DNA from: Massilia sp. ST3
GTDB taxonomy: Bacteria; Pseudomonadota; Gammaproteobacteria; Burkholderiales; Burkholderiaceae_D
Assembly: GCF_018119405.1 (NCBI RefSeq)
Contig: NZ_JAGPWC010000034.1
Coordinates: 1 to 49,444, forward strand
DNA: 49,444 nt
Direction: 5' to 3'
The notes under the pieces are model-generated. The model ran no database searches and was not told where the DNA came from. It was given only the letters and a program-made list of their open reading frames with translations. A program made the translations under genes and the position numbers. Below, in pieces: positions 1-11,168 of this stretch (position 1 is the first letter of the stretch; each line of letters begins with the position of its first letter).

Positions 1-54
1 GGGCCCCCCCCGCGGGGGGGGGGGGGGGGGGGGGCCCCCCCCGGGGGCCCCCGG
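1..54. repeat. G/C homopolymer tract at window edge
   Basis: Successive runs of C and G only, including a G run of about 20 bases and several C runs of 5-9 bases. Nothing codes here. Such a run at the exact edge of a sequence is most simply a contig-end or sequencing artefact, not biology. Confidence 0.8.
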
Positions 55-225
55 CCACACCAGGCCGGAAACGACGGTTTCCAGGGCAACGCGTGCCTGG
101 CTCTGCGAAGTCGGGGCCGGTATCGGGTCGGCCAGCGGCGTGTGCTGCGGCGCCTGGGCCGACGCGGCCGCGGCGATGCCGGCCAGCGCCGGCATGATGA
201 TGCGGATGAGCGTGTGCAACTTCAT
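52..225 (-). CDS. exported protein N-terminus, possibly PQQ-dependent sugar dehydrogenase (partial)
   Basis: Partial gene; only the first 58 codons are readable before the frame runs into the G/C homopolymer tract at the left edge. The start MKLHTLIRII is preceded by AAAGGAA at good spacing. The N-terminus is a signal peptide with a hydrophobic stretch and an Ala-rich cleavage region ending near SAQA (residues 22-25), so the product is exported. The last visible residues, ETVVSGLVWP, resemble the first blade of periplasmic PQQ-dependent glucose/aldose dehydrogenases, where this phrase is normally followed by a tryptophan- and serine-containing segment. That family assignment rests on about ten residues and is tentative. 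What is seen is only a signal peptide and a short mature start. Confidence 0.45.
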
Positions 226-300
226 GGCATGTCCGTTCCTTTGGCCTGAGGGCGGTCGACAAGACAGCCGGTTAATGCCCCGGGCCCCGGGAAAGGTTCA

Positions 301-332
301 TGCGATTTGCGATGTGCGATGTGCGATGTGCG
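301..332. repeat. heptanucleotide tandem repeat TGCGATG
   Basis: TGCGATT is followed by three exact copies of TGCGATG and a diverged fifth unit (TGCGGGA). It lies 13 bases beyond the stop codon of the downstream-reading GGDEF/EAL gene, in the gap between that gene and the partial exported-protein gene. Possible slippage-prone spacer; no function visible. Confidence 0.75.
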
Positions 333-344
333 GGATCCAGGCTC

Positions 345-2464
345 CTAGTGCGCGCGCGCCTGCCGTCCGCTGGCCTGCAGCCAGTCGCCGAATTGCGCCG
401 CCGGGAAAGGCTCGGCCACGTAGTATCCCTGGGCCTCGTCGCAGCCGTAGCCGCTCAGCGCGTCCCAGATGTCCTTGCTGGCCGTGCCTTCGGCTACCAC
501 GGTCATGCCGAGATTGTGGGCCAGCTCGATGGTGGACTTGACGATGGCCGCCGCGCGGCAGTCCTTCAGCATGCTCATGGTAAATCCGTGGTCGACCTTG
601 ATGGTCTTGACCGGCATGCGCGTGAGATAGCTGAGCGAGGAATAGCCGGTGCCGAAATCGTCGATGAACAGGTGGAAACCCATCCCGCTCAGCCTGGCAA
701 GCTCGGCGATGGATGCGTCGGGATCGGTGATCAGGCTGCTCTCCGTGATTTCCAGCCCCAGCCATTCCGGGCTGCCGCCCCAGGTATGCAGGAGGGTTTC
801 CAGGCCGGGCACCAGGTCCGGCGACAGCAGATTGCGCGGCGACAGGTTGACGGCCAGCGGGATGCCGAGGCCGTCGCGCTGCCAGTTGAAGCACTGGCGG
901 ACCGAGGCCTGCAGCATGTGGCGGGTCAGGACATGGATCAGCTCCGTGTCTTCGACCAGCGGAACGAACAGGCCGGGCGAGACCATGCCCAGGCGCGGAT
1001 GGCGCCAGCGTACCAGCGCTTCCGCGCCGACCACGTCGCCGCTGCGCATCTCGACCTTGGGCTGGCAGTACAGCTCGATCTGCCCATCCTGGACGGCCTT
1101 GCGGAATTCGCCAAGCAAGGCCAGCCGCTCCGGCTTGTAGGGTCGTCCTCGGGCTGGTACACCAGCAGCTCGGTGCCGATCTGGCGCGCCCGGAACACCG
1201 CCACGTTCGCCTTGCGGAACAGCGTCGCGGGATCGGACGCATGCCCCGGAAACAGCGCGACGCCGATGTGTACGTTGATGTCGTAGTGGATGCCGGCCAC
1301 CGGGAAAGGCGCCTCGAAAGCCTTCAGGATCGCGCGCGCGCAGGGCTTGGAATCGTAGGTGTCGGCATCGGACAGCAGCACCGCGAACTGCGCGCCCCCG
1401 GTGCGGGCGACGAAGACCCGCTCGCCGAAGGTCTGGCGGATGCGCACCGCGACGTCCCTGAGCAGCGCATCCGAGTTCATGGTCCCGAGGGTCAGGCAGA
1501 TGTCCTGGAAGCGCGCGACGTCGACCACCATCAGCGCCAGCGGCACGAAGTCGGGCGCGTCGACCATGGTGGCCTGTTCCAGCCGGCGCGCCAGCGACAC
1601 GCGGTTCGGCAGGCCGGTCACCTCGTCCTGGTAGGCCAGGCGCTGGATCTCCTGCTCCGCCAGCTTGGCCTCGGTGATGTCGCGCAGGTAGCCCACCATG
1701 CGAACCGCGGCGCCGGCCGCGTCGGCCTGCACTTCGCCCTGGCTTTCCACGTAGCGCAGCTCGCCCGGCGCCGGGATGGTCCGGTACTGCACGTAGTAGC
1801 CGGTGCCGGGATGCGCGAGGCACACCCGGCGCGCGGTCTCGACGGCGGGCAGGTCGTCCGGGTGGATGCGGCTGTTGAGGAAGGCCAGCGGCACCTCCGG
1901 ACTGTCGAAGCCGAAGACCTTGCGCGTTTCCTCCGCCGTCATGATCGCCTTGCCGCGCGTAAAATCGACGGTCCAGGTGCCGACCCGCGCGATCCGCTGC
2001 GCACGCGTCAGGTCCAGCCGCGTCTGGCGCAGGCTTTCCTCGGTGCGGCGGCGCTCGGTCAGGTCGACGCTGGCGAACACCAGGGCGCGCGGGCTGCCGT
2101 CCGGATCGTCCTCGCGGATGCCTTCGACGCGCAGGATGCGCCCCTCATCCCCTTCCCGCTGCGGCCGCACCCGCCATTCGGCGTCGAAGGGCTGGCCCGC
2201 GTCGATGCAGGCGCGCAGGGCCGCGGCCGCGCGCTCGCGGTCGCGCGCGTCCACCTGGCCGAGCAGCAGCGCGACGCCGGCCTCCATGCTGTCCGGCATG
2301 GCGCCGTGATCGAGGCCGACATTGCGGCAGTGCTGGGTGGAACACGCCTGGCGCCCCAGCTTCAGGTCGAAGACGCAGTGGCCCATGCCCGTCAGCTGCT
2401 GGGCCAGCGAGACATCGTCGCGCATCAAGGAGAGTTCGGCCAGCGCGTCCTGCTGAGCGCTCAC
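345..2464 (-). pseudogene. PAS-PAS-GGDEF(degenerate)-EAL c-di-GMP signalling protein, split by an apparent frameshift
   Basis: Cytoplasmic cyclic-di-GMP enzyme of about 706 residues if repaired. Two PAS-like sensor segments (roughly residues 25-135 and 155-270, the second with HPDDLPAVE) precede a GGDEF domain beginning at DEVTGLPNR, and then an EAL domain. The GGDEF signature reads GGAQF, so cyclase activity is unlikely. The EAL domain keeps EALVRWRHP, VNLSP, ITESS, DDFGTGYSS, IKVD, VVAEG and QGYY, so phosphodiesterase activity is expected. The PAS-GGDEF frame (from a GTG start at 2464) and the EAL frame (to the stop at 345-347) are out of register. They join cleanly at 1140-1142, where one C is missing between the Asp-Asp-Pro codons and the Tyr-Lys-Pro codons. 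This is either a real frameshift mutation or a base-calling error in a C run. The RBS is weak. The frame stays open upstream to 2584 with residues reminiscent of a PAS end, so the N-terminus may be truncated. Confidence 0.8.
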
Positions 2465-2584
2465 GTCCTGGGCGCTCAGCAGCGCGCGGCGGCCCCCGCC
2501 GAGAGGAGCGAGCGAGGCGGCGACCCAGAACCCGGCGATCCTGGATCGCCGCCGTTGACCTGCATGCGTGGCCGAGGCGTGCGC

Positions 2585-3622
2585 TCAGCCGAAGGTGAAG
2601 GCGTAGGCCCGTGCGCCTTCGTCGAGGAAGCGGACTTCGAAGCGCCGCTGCCGCACCGCGCCAGTCTGGCGTATCAGCTGGTACAGGCGGGCGCCGCCGA
2701 CGACGCCGTTGCCCTCGGCGTCGATGTCGGCGCCATGGTCCGCGCCCGGGGCCTTGCCGTCGAGCGTCACCTTGATCCGCACCGGCCGCCCCGCCTCGCC
2801 GCCGGCGACCAGGTGCAGGTCGCGCGCGCCGAAGCGATAGGCGATGCCGGCCCCGGCCTGCGCCGCGCGGCCGAATTCGGCGCCCACCACCCAGCGGCCG
2901 GACAGGGCCCACTGGTTCAGCTGCAGGGCCGGGGCCGAATACCGCTGCGGCGCGTCGCGCAGCAGGGCTTCCGGGGAATGGAAGTTCGCCGCCTTGCGGA
3001 AGCCGATATAGGTTTCGCCGGAGGCCTCGGCGGCTGCCGACGGCGCCATCTGCTCGGCTTCCGTGGCCGGGTCGACCAGCCCGCCTCTGACGGCGCCGCC
3101 GCGGGTCTCGGCCAGCAGCGCCTGGATCGCCCGCTCCATGCTGGCGTAGTCGCCCTCCCCGAACTGGCGGTAGCGCACCCGGCCCGCCCCGTCGACCAGG
3201 TAATACGCGGGCCAGTAGCGGTTGCCCCAGGCGCGCCAGATCTGGCGGCTGCTGTCGACCGCCACCGGGAAATCGATGCGGAAGCGCCGCATCGCCGCGT
3301 TCACGTTGGCCAGGTCTTCCTCGAAATCGAACTCCGGCGTGTGAACGCCCACCACTTCCAGGCCCTGGCCGCGGTATTTCTCGGCCCAGGCGCGCACATA
3401 CGGCAGGGTGCGGATGCAGTTGATGCAGGAATAGGTCCAGAAATCGACCAGCACGACCTTGCCGCGCAGGCCCTCCCGGGTCAGCGGGGCCGAGTTGAGC
3501 CAGGTGCTGGCGCGCTCGAAGCCGGGGCTGGGCCCCAGCACCGGCAGCACGGCGGCCGGCGCCGCCGCGGCCACGCCCGACAACAGCGCCGCGCCGGCGA
3601 GCGCTGAAAACAGGGTCTTCAT
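2585..3622 (-). CDS. exported thioredoxin-like (TlpA/DipZ C-terminal type) protein
   Basis: Periplasmic thiol-disulfide oxidoreductase-like protein of 345 aa. A signal peptide covers about residues 1-22 (MKTLFSALAGAALLSG...). A thioredoxin/redoxin fold follows (residues about 30-175) with the redox motif CINC inside DFWTYSCINC. The C-terminal part (about 200-340) resembles the carbohydrate-binding-like beta domain that follows the redoxin domain in DipZ-like proteins. The ATG at 3620-3622 is chosen because AAGGAG sits five bases upstream; a GTG two codons earlier overlaps that RBS. It is 9 bases downstream of the cupin gene and probably co-transcribed with it. The partner and substrate cannot be read from sequence. 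The redoxin assignment is firm, the C-terminal domain less so. Confidence 0.8.
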   Translation of the reverse strand: MKTLFSALAGAALLSGVAAAAPAAVLPVLGPSPGFERASTWLNSAPLTREGLRGKVVLVDFWTYSCINCIRTLPYVRAWAEKYRGQGLEVVGVHTPEFDFEEDLANVNAAMRRFRIDFPVAVDSSRQIWRAWGNRYWPAYYLVDGAGRVRYRQFGEGDYASMERAIQALLAETRGGAVRGGLVDPATEAEQMAPSAAAEASGETYIGFRKAANFHSPEALLRDAPQRYSAPALQLNQWALSGRWVVGAEFGRAAQAGAGIAYRFGARDLHLVAGGEAGRPVRIKVTLDGKAPGADHGADIDAEGNGVVGGARLYQLIRQTGAVRQRRFEVRFLDEGARAYAFTFG

Positions 3623-3631
3623 CGCCACTCC

Positions 3632-4063
3632 TTATTTCTGTTTGTCGAGAACCACGATGGGCTTGCCCTTCTCGACCAGGTAGGTCGCCAGCTCCGCCGC
3701 CTTGCCCTGACCCGGGTTCCTGGCCGAGTGCACCGCCCCCGCCGGGATGTACAGGGCTTCACCGGCCTTGAGCACCACCGGTTTGCCCTCCAGTTCGTAT
3801 TCCACCGTTCCTTCCAGCACGTAGGCGATCTCGACGCCGGGGTGGGAATGCTTGGGGAAGGCCGCGCCCGGACCGAAGTCGACCCGCACCTGGATCGCTT
3901 CGCGCCCGCCGTCGAAATCGTGGCGCACGGCTTCGGTGCGTCCGATACCGTTGGCGTCGAGTTTCTGCGCCAGCGCCGGCGCCGCCGCGCCCGTTGCCAG
4001 GGCCAGTCCGGCCAGTACGCGCAGACCCAGAGTGCGCATCGTCTTCATGTCCACTGCTTTCAT
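3632..4063 (-). CDS. exported cupin-domain protein
   Basis: A 143-aa single-domain cupin with a signal peptide (residues about 1-33, cleavage near APALAQ). The metal-binding cupin motif 1 is HSHPGVEIAYVLEG, giving two His and a Glu. Motif 2 is PAGAVHSARN, giving the third His. Such small exported cupins bind a divalent metal; their substrates are mostly unknown. The ATG at 4061-4063 was chosen because AAGGAG precedes it by five bases; the frame is open further upstream but without a comparable RBS. It forms a two-gene operon with the thioredoxin-like gene and diverges from aceA. Confidence 0.8.
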   Translation of the reverse strand: MKAVDMKTMRTLGLRVLAGLALATGAAAPALAQKLDANGIGRTEAVRHDFDGGREAIQVRVDFGPGAAFPKHSHPGVEIAYVLEGTVEYELEGKPVVLKAGEALYIPAGAVHSARNPGQGKAAELATYLVEKGKPIVVLDKQK

Positions 4064-4485
4064 TTCAGCTCCTTTTGGGATGACGCGGTCCAGGCTGGAC
4101 CGGCCACCTATTGGAACGCGGCCTCGTATCCGGCGGATGTCGCAGCGTGCCTGGAACGGCCGGCCATGTATCCGGCGCGAGGCTGGACACACTGGGATAC
4201 AAAAGCAGGCTACGTTTCACAGAAGCGAACCGCATTTCACATTGCAGAATTTGCGCGAGTTTCAACCAGGGCCGGAATTCTCGCCTATCAAAATTTCGTT
4301 CCGCATTCCGAAATGCCGCGACTAAGCCTTTGAAAATGCTCGCGAAGTTTTATGTCATATGTCTTATATAAGACATGAAATCTTCGACCAAGCTGCCTTA
4401 TCATGGAACCATGCGAACGCGCCTTCGCCACATAGTGCGGCGGATTCGGCAAGCAGCAGATTTCCAACCCTACCAGGAGCTCGAC
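4064..4485. promoter_or_regulatory. divergent intergenic region upstream of aceA and the cupin operon
   Basis: 422 bases with no convincing gene and visibly higher A+T than the flanking genes, as expected of a promoter region. It contains two TTTCACA repeats (about 4214-4240), an imperfect palindrome TTTCG-N10-CGAAA (4294-4313), a TTGAAA hexamer near 4330 that could act as a -35 element, and the perfect 18-bp palindrome listed separately. Confidence 0.6.
4359..4376. promoter_or_regulatory. perfect 18-bp palindrome, candidate operator for aceA
   Basis: ATGTCTTATATAAGACAT is a perfect inverted repeat with no spacer, ending 109 bases before the aceA start codon. An 18-base perfect palindrome in a GC-rich genome is unlikely by chance. 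The GTCTTAT-ATAAGAC form is compatible with a dimeric winged-helix regulator such as a GntR-family protein, but the cognate regulator is not encoded nearby and cannot be named. Confidence 0.7.
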
Positions 4486-6069
4486 ATGTCCCAGTACCAG
4501 AACGATATCCAGTCCATCACCCGCCTCAAGGAGCAGGAAGGCAGCGGCTGGAACGCCATCAACCCCGAATCCGCCGCCCGCATGCGCGCCCAGAACCGCT
4601 TCAAGACCGGCCTCGACATCGCCCGCTATACCGCCGGCATCATGCGCCGCGACATGGCCGCCTACGACGCCGATTCGTCCAAGTACACCCAGTCGCTGGG
4701 CTGCTGGCACGGTTTCATCGGCCAGCAGAAGATGATCTCCATCAAGAAGCACTTCCAGAGCACCGAGCGCCGCTACCTCTACCTGTCGGGCTGGATGGTC
4801 GCCGCCCTGCGTTCGGAGTTCGGCCCCCTGCCCGACCAGTCGATGCACGAGAAGACCGCCGTCGCCTCCTTGATCAAGGAGCTGTACACCTTCCTGCGCC
4901 AGGCCGACGCGCGTGAGCTGGGCGGCCTGTTCCGCCAGCTGGACGCCGCCAACGACCCCGCCGCGCGCGCCGCGGTCCAGGACAAGATCGACAACTTCGT
5001 CACCCACGTGGTGCCGATCATCGCCGACATCGACGCCGGCTTCGGCAACGCCGAGGCGACCTACCTGATGGCCAAGCAGATGATCGAGGCTGGCGCCTGC
5101 TGCATCCAGATCGAGAACCAGGTGTCGGACGAGAAGCAGTGCGGCCACCAGGACGGCAAGGTCACCGTGCCGCACGAGGACTTCCTGGCCAAGATCCGCG
5201 CGGTGCGCTACGCCTTCCTGGAGCTAGGTGTGGACGACGGCATCATCGTGGCGCGCACCGACTCGCTGGGCGCCGGCCTGACCAAGCAGATCGCCTACAC
5301 CCGCGAACCGGGCGACCTGGGCGACCAGTACAACAGCTTCCTGGACGCCGACGAGATCGCCGCCGATGCGCTGAACAATGGCGACGTGGTGATCAAGCGC
5401 GACGGCAAGCTGCTGCGTCCGAAGCGCCTGCCGAGCAACCTGTTCCAGTTCCGCGAAGGCACCGGCGAGGCGCGCTGCGTCCTCGACTGCATCACCTCGC
5501 TGCAGAACGGCGCCGACCTGCTGTGGATCGAAACCGAGAAACCGCACATCGCCCAGATCGGCGGCATGGTCAAGGAAATCCGCAAGGTGATCCCGAACGC
5601 CAAGCTGGTGTACAACAACAGCCCGTCCTTCAACTGGACCCTGAACTTCCGCCAGCAGGTGTACGACAGCATGGTCCAGCGCGGCGAGGATGTCTCTGCC
5701 TACGAACGCGGCCAGCTGATGAGCGTGGAGTACGACGAGACCGCCCTGGCGCGCGAAGCCGACGAACGCATCCGCACCTTCCAGGCCGACGCGGCGCGCG
5801 AAGCGGGCATCTTCCACCACCTGATCACCCTGCCGACCTACCACACCGCCGCGCTGTCGACCGACAACCTGGCCAAGGAATACTTCGGCGAACAGGGCAT
5901 GCTGGGCTACGTGGCCGGCGTGCAGCGCAAGGAAATCCGCCAGGGCATCGCCTGCGTCAAGCACCAGAACATGTCGGGTTCGGACCTGGGCGACGACCAC
6001 AAGGAATACTTCAGCGGCGAAGCGGCCCTGAAGGCTTCCGGCGCGCTGAATACGATGAACCAGTTCTGA
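4486..6069 (+). CDS. aceA: isocitrate lyase (long form)
   Basis: Cleaves isocitrate to glyoxylate and succinate, the first step of the glyoxylate bypass; cytoplasmic. The 527-aa length matches the long ICL subfamily rather than the ~430-aa E. coli type. The catalytic loop appears as KQCGH (residues 217-221, Cys219 the active-site base), a variant of the usual KKCGH. Other family segments are visible, including the metal-site region DIDAGFGNAE, ARTDSLGA and the NNSPSFNW phosphate-binding segment. The start MSQYQND is chosen for its AGGAG six bases upstream; the frame is open 37 codons further 5' but that stretch is the promoter region. It is convergent with maeB, with a strong terminator between them. 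Growth on acetate or fatty acids would need this gene together with malate synthase, which is not in the window. Confidence 0.95.
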   Translation: MSQYQNDIQSITRLKEQEGSGWNAINPESAARMRAQNRFKTGLDIARYTAGIMRRDMAAYDADSSKYTQSLGCWHGFIGQQKMISIKKHFQSTERRYLYLSGWMVAALRSEFGPLPDQSMHEKTAVASLIKELYTFLRQADARELGGLFRQLDAANDPAARAAVQDKIDNFVTHVVPIIADIDAGFGNAEATYLMAKQMIEAGACCIQIENQVSDEKQCGHQDGKVTVPHEDFLAKIRAVRYAFLELGVDDGIIVARTDSLGAGLTKQIAYTREPGDLGDQYNSFLDADEIAADALNNGDVVIKRDGKLLRPKRLPSNLFQFREGTGEARCVLDCITSLQNGADLLWIETEKPHIAQIGGMVKEIRKVIPNAKLVYNNSPSFNWTLNFRQQVYDSMVQRGEDVSAYERGQLMSVEYDETALAREADERIRTFQADAAREAGIFHHLITLPTYHTAALSTDNLAKEYFGEQGMLGYVAGVQRKEIRQGIACVKHQNMSGSDLGDDHKEYFSGEAALKASGALNTMNQF

Positions 6070-6122
6070 TGGCGCTTGGCCGGGCCGGCGCATTGCCGGT
6101 CGGGCCGCGCAGTTGTCTGCGA

Positions 6123-6160
6123 AAGGCAGGCGCCCGCATGCGGGCGGCCTGCCTTTTTTA
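6123..6160 (+). terminator. rho-independent terminator after aceA
   Basis: A GC-rich stem (GGCAGGC...GCCTGCC with an inner GCCCGCATGCGGGC core) is followed directly by six T residues. It lies 54 bases after the aceA stop codon and between convergent aceA and maeB. Confidence 0.85.
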
Positions 6161-6240
6161 CTTTGGAAGCGCCGGTGACGACGGGGGCGCGCATGACGCC
6201 CGCATTGCCGGCTCGGACATCGAGCCGGCATAAGCCCGCT

Positions 6241-8457
<2,217 letters not shown>

Positions 8458-9108
8458 TGTTCTTCCTGTCCCTTGGTGTGTGAGTTCGCCGGCGCCGGCC
8501 GCCGCGTGCAGCCGCGCAGGTCCCGCGAACATGGTCTGGTTCTGTTTTTCCTGCCGCCGGAACGAGGCGGGCGCCGCCCGCGCCGCTCCGGTCACCTCCG
8601 AATACGCTGCCTGTCCGTTCGACCGAGCGGGGAAGGTACCGGCTACGTTACCGCCGGCGCACCGGGCGCGCACTCTGCCGCCGAACCTTCCAGTCCTCGA
8701 ATAGCCGCCTGGTGGAATGCTTGCCGCTGCTACCCTATCGGGTCCTGGCGCCGGGATGCGGGCCAGGAGGACGGGAGCGGATCGAGCCCCCTTCGCTGCT
8801 ATTCTAAAACGTTCTCGGAACTGGTGTTGAACTCCCGGCAACACGGCCGTCCGGCGGCAGGGGCGCCTTCCCGGCTTGCATCCTTGGGAAGGGACTGTGC
8901 CCGCATTCCCTGCCCTCAAGCATGGCCGGGCCGAGCAATTGCAGCCCCGCGACAAGCCGGCGGCATTGTTCTATGATGGTTCCAGGCCGGGCGCGCTCAT
9001 CGCAGCCCGCAGGCCAGGCGTGTCCGCGTCGTTTGCGTTTCCTCGTCTGCGTTTTCTCTTGCCCGCGCGCTTCGCGCAGGCGCCAGACCCAACAACAGGA
9101 GAGCCATC
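8458..9108. other. long intergenic region without recognisable gene
   Basis: 651 bases between divergent maeB and the small lipoprotein gene. Open frames on both strands translate to Arg/Pro/Ala-rich sequence with no family features and no good RBS. The region presumably holds both promoters; no operator stands out. Confidence 0.5.
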
Positions 9109-9450
9109 ATGCCGTCTACCACGATTTCCTCCCTCCGCCGCCTGGCCGCGCTCGTGGCCGCAAGCACCCTGCTTGCCTGCTCGGCGCCCGGCCCCACGGA
9201 CGATGCCGCGCGCCAGTCCGGCCAAAGCGCCGCGGGCGCGACGCAAGCGGGCAGCGGCATGACGGGAGGGATGGCGCCGGGAGCCTCCGCCTCGGATGGA
9301 ATGGACATGAACCGCATGTGCGCGATCCACCGCGAGATCCGCAACGCGCCGCCCGAGCAGCGCCACGCGGTGATGGAACGCTACTTCCAGCAGATGTCGC
9401 CGGAAATGCGGCAGCGGCATATGGACATGATGGGGCAGCAATGTCCGTAA
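9109..9450 (+). CDS. small predicted lipoprotein
   Basis: A 113-aa protein starting 8-9 bases after AGGAG. It has a lipoprotein signal peptide: basic n-region RRLAA, hydrophobic core, lipobox LLAC with the acylated Cys at about residue 24. The mature part begins with a Gly/Ser/Ala-rich, Met-rich linker. A short Met/Arg-rich helical segment follows (about 60-113: MNRMCAIHREIRNAPPEQRHAVMERYFQQM...). The C-terminal segment resembles small periplasmic helical proteins with Met/His-rich faces, but no family can be named. The L,D-transpeptidase gene begins 24 bases downstream, so the two may be co-transcribed. Confidence 0.75.
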   Translation: MPSTTISSLRRLAALVAASTLLACSAPGPTDDAARQSGQSAAGATQAGSGMTGGMAPGASASDGMDMNRMCAIHREIRNAPPEQRHAVMERYFQQMSPEMRQRHMDMMGQQCP

Positions 9451-9474
9451 GGCGGACAGCCTGAGCGCGGCGCC

Positions 9475-11073
9475 ATGTTCCCCGTGCCGGCGCGACCCCC
9501 CTGGGGGCGCCGCCTTGTCGCCATCTTGCTGCTGTCGCTGGTCGGCGGCCTGGCCGGCGCCAGCGACACGGCCGGCGCGCTGCCAGCCTCCCGGCCGCTC
9601 GACGGGCGGCAGATGGTGCAGCGCCTGTACGACACAACCCAAGCGGCGCCGCGCTGGCTGGACGGCAATGGCGAACAGGCGCGCCTGGCCTTGCAACTGC
9701 TGCGCGACGCGCCGCTGCACGGCTTGCAGGCATCCGACTACGCGCCCGAGGTCCTGGCGCGGCACATGGATGCGCTGGCCGGTCCGGAGGACGTCGCCGC
9801 CTTCGAGCGCGCGCTCAGCGCGGCCATGCTCCAGTTCCTGGCCGACCTCCACTTCGGGCGCGCCGGCCACCCTTACCGTCCCCGTCCGGTCTCGCTCGCG
9901 GAGTTCGATCCCGTCGCGGTACTCAGGGAAGCCCTGCCCGCCGGCCGCCTGAGGGAAGCGGTCGACGCGGCCGCGCCCGCCATCCCCGTGTATCGCCGGG
10001 TCATGACGACCCTGGCGCACTACCGCAACCTGGCCCAGCAGTATCCGCACTGGCCCACGCTGCCCGCGCTGGGCGCGCCGCCGCTCAGGGCGGGCGACCG
10101 CTATGGGGCGGCCGACCAGCTGCGCGAGCGCCTGCGGCTGCTGGGCGACCTCGACCCTGAGGAGTCTGGCAAGGACGGCCAGCAGGATTACACGCCCGCG
10201 CTGGCCGCGGCGGTCACGCGCTTCCAGGGGCGTCACGGGCTCGAGGAAGACGGTGTGCTAGGAAGCGAGACGGCGGCGGCCCTGGCCGTGCCGCCAAGCC
10301 AGCGCGTCGCCCAGCTCGAGCTGACGCTGGAGCGCCTGCGCTGGGTGCCGCCCCTGCGCAAAGGACGCATCATCGTGATCAATGTCCCTTCCTACCGCCT
10401 GTGGGCGGCGGACACCCGCGACGCCGCCCCCCAGCCGCTGGAAATGCGCGTCATCGTCGGCAAGGCCGTGCAGACGCCGACGCCCCTGTTCATCGGCCAG
10501 ATGCGCTACCTCGAGTTCAACCCTTACTGGAACGTTCCGTCCAGCATCCTGGCCGGCGAGATCCTTCCGGCGCTCGCGCGCGATCCCGCCTACCTGCGCA
10601 AGAACGACATGGAGGTGGTCACACGCAGCGGCGCCGTCCTGTCCAGCCAGGCGGGCGCGCCGCTTTCCGCCCTGCGCGCCGGCGCCGCCCGGGTCAGGCA
10701 GCGGCCGGGCGCCCGCAATGTCCTGGGCGGCGTCAAGTTCGCCATGCCGAACCCCATGGACATCTACCTGCACTCCACCTCGGCGCAGGAACTGTTTGCC
10801 CGCGCGCGCCGCGACCTGAGCCATGGGTGCATTCGCGTGGAACGCCCGGTGGAGCTGGCGCAGTTCGTCCTGGCCGATCCCGGCCGCTGGGACGGCGCGA
10901 GCGTGGCGGCCGCAATGCGCGATGGCCGCACACGCCGGATCGATCTCGGCGAGGCGGTTCCTGTGGTGCTGTTCTATGCAACCGCGGCCAGCGACCGTGA
11001 AGGCCGCGCGTTGTTCGCCAACGATATCTACGGCCAGGACGAGCCGCTCATCCGGGCCTTGCGCAGTCGATGA
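9475..11073 (+). CDS. L,D-transpeptidase, LdtD/YcbB type
   Basis: Envelope enzyme that makes meso-DAP to meso-DAP (3-3) peptidoglycan cross-links by L,D-transpeptidation. 532 aa with an N-terminal signal or anchor (about 13-35). A helical scaffold domain follows (about 45-200, LDLR-like segments including LHGLQASDYAPE). A peptidoglycan-binding domain lies at about 210-265 (FQGRHGLEEDGVLGSETAAAL). The YkuD catalytic domain spans about 300-480. The catalytic motif SHGCIRV is intact, with Cys452 as nucleophile and His450 nearby. Layout and length match the YcbB/LdtD family. The start ATG at 9475 lies 24 bases after the lipoprotein stop. Confidence 0.9.
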   Translation: MFPVPARPPWGRRLVAILLLSLVGGLAGASDTAGALPASRPLDGRQMVQRLYDTTQAAPRWLDGNGEQARLALQLLRDAPLHGLQASDYAPEVLARHMDALAGPEDVAAFERALSAAMLQFLADLHFGRAGHPYRPRPVSLAEFDPVAVLREALPAGRLREAVDAAAPAIPVYRRVMTTLAHYRNLAQQYPHWPTLPALGAPPLRAGDRYGAADQLRERLRLLGDLDPEESGKDGQQDYTPALAAAVTRFQGRHGLEEDGVLGSETAAALAVPPSQRVAQLELTLERLRWVPPLRKGRIIVINVPSYRLWAADTRDAAPQPLEMRVIVGKAVQTPTPLFIGQMRYLEFNPYWNVPSSILAGEILPALARDPAYLRKNDMEVVTRSGAVLSSQAGAPLSALRAGAARVRQRPGARNVLGGVKFAMPNPMDIYLHSTSAQELFARARRDLSHGCIRVERPVELAQFVLADPGRWDGASVAAAMRDGRTRRIDLGEAVPVVLFYATAASDREGRALFANDIYGQDEPLIRALRSR

Positions 11074-11086
11074 GCAAAATTATTTT

Positions 11087-11100
11087 TTGATCTTGGTCAA
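11087..11100. promoter_or_regulatory. FNR/Anr/Dnr-type box
   Basis: TTGATCTTGGTCAA fits TTGAY-N4-RTCAA at every defined position. Its centre is 75 bases upstream of the start codon of the universal stress gene at 11169, a spacing compatible with a class II (-41.5) activated promoter and a ~34-base leader. Confidence 0.8.
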
Positions 11101-11168
11101 ACACTCCCGCGTCGAACCTGTTGAATCTTAGCGTAGGGGATGGGGATGCCGATAGGAGCGCAGCCGGT

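Noticed and set aside
1241..3607. 788-codon open frame on the plus strand
   Set aside because: It lies antisense to the redoxin and GGDEF-EAL genes and reads as His/Arg/Ala-rich sequence without family features; such shadows are common in high-GC DNA.
8458..8955. N-terminal extension of the malic enzyme frame
   Set aside because: The extra 166 codons have no similarity to the family, and MSTESS has its own RBS.
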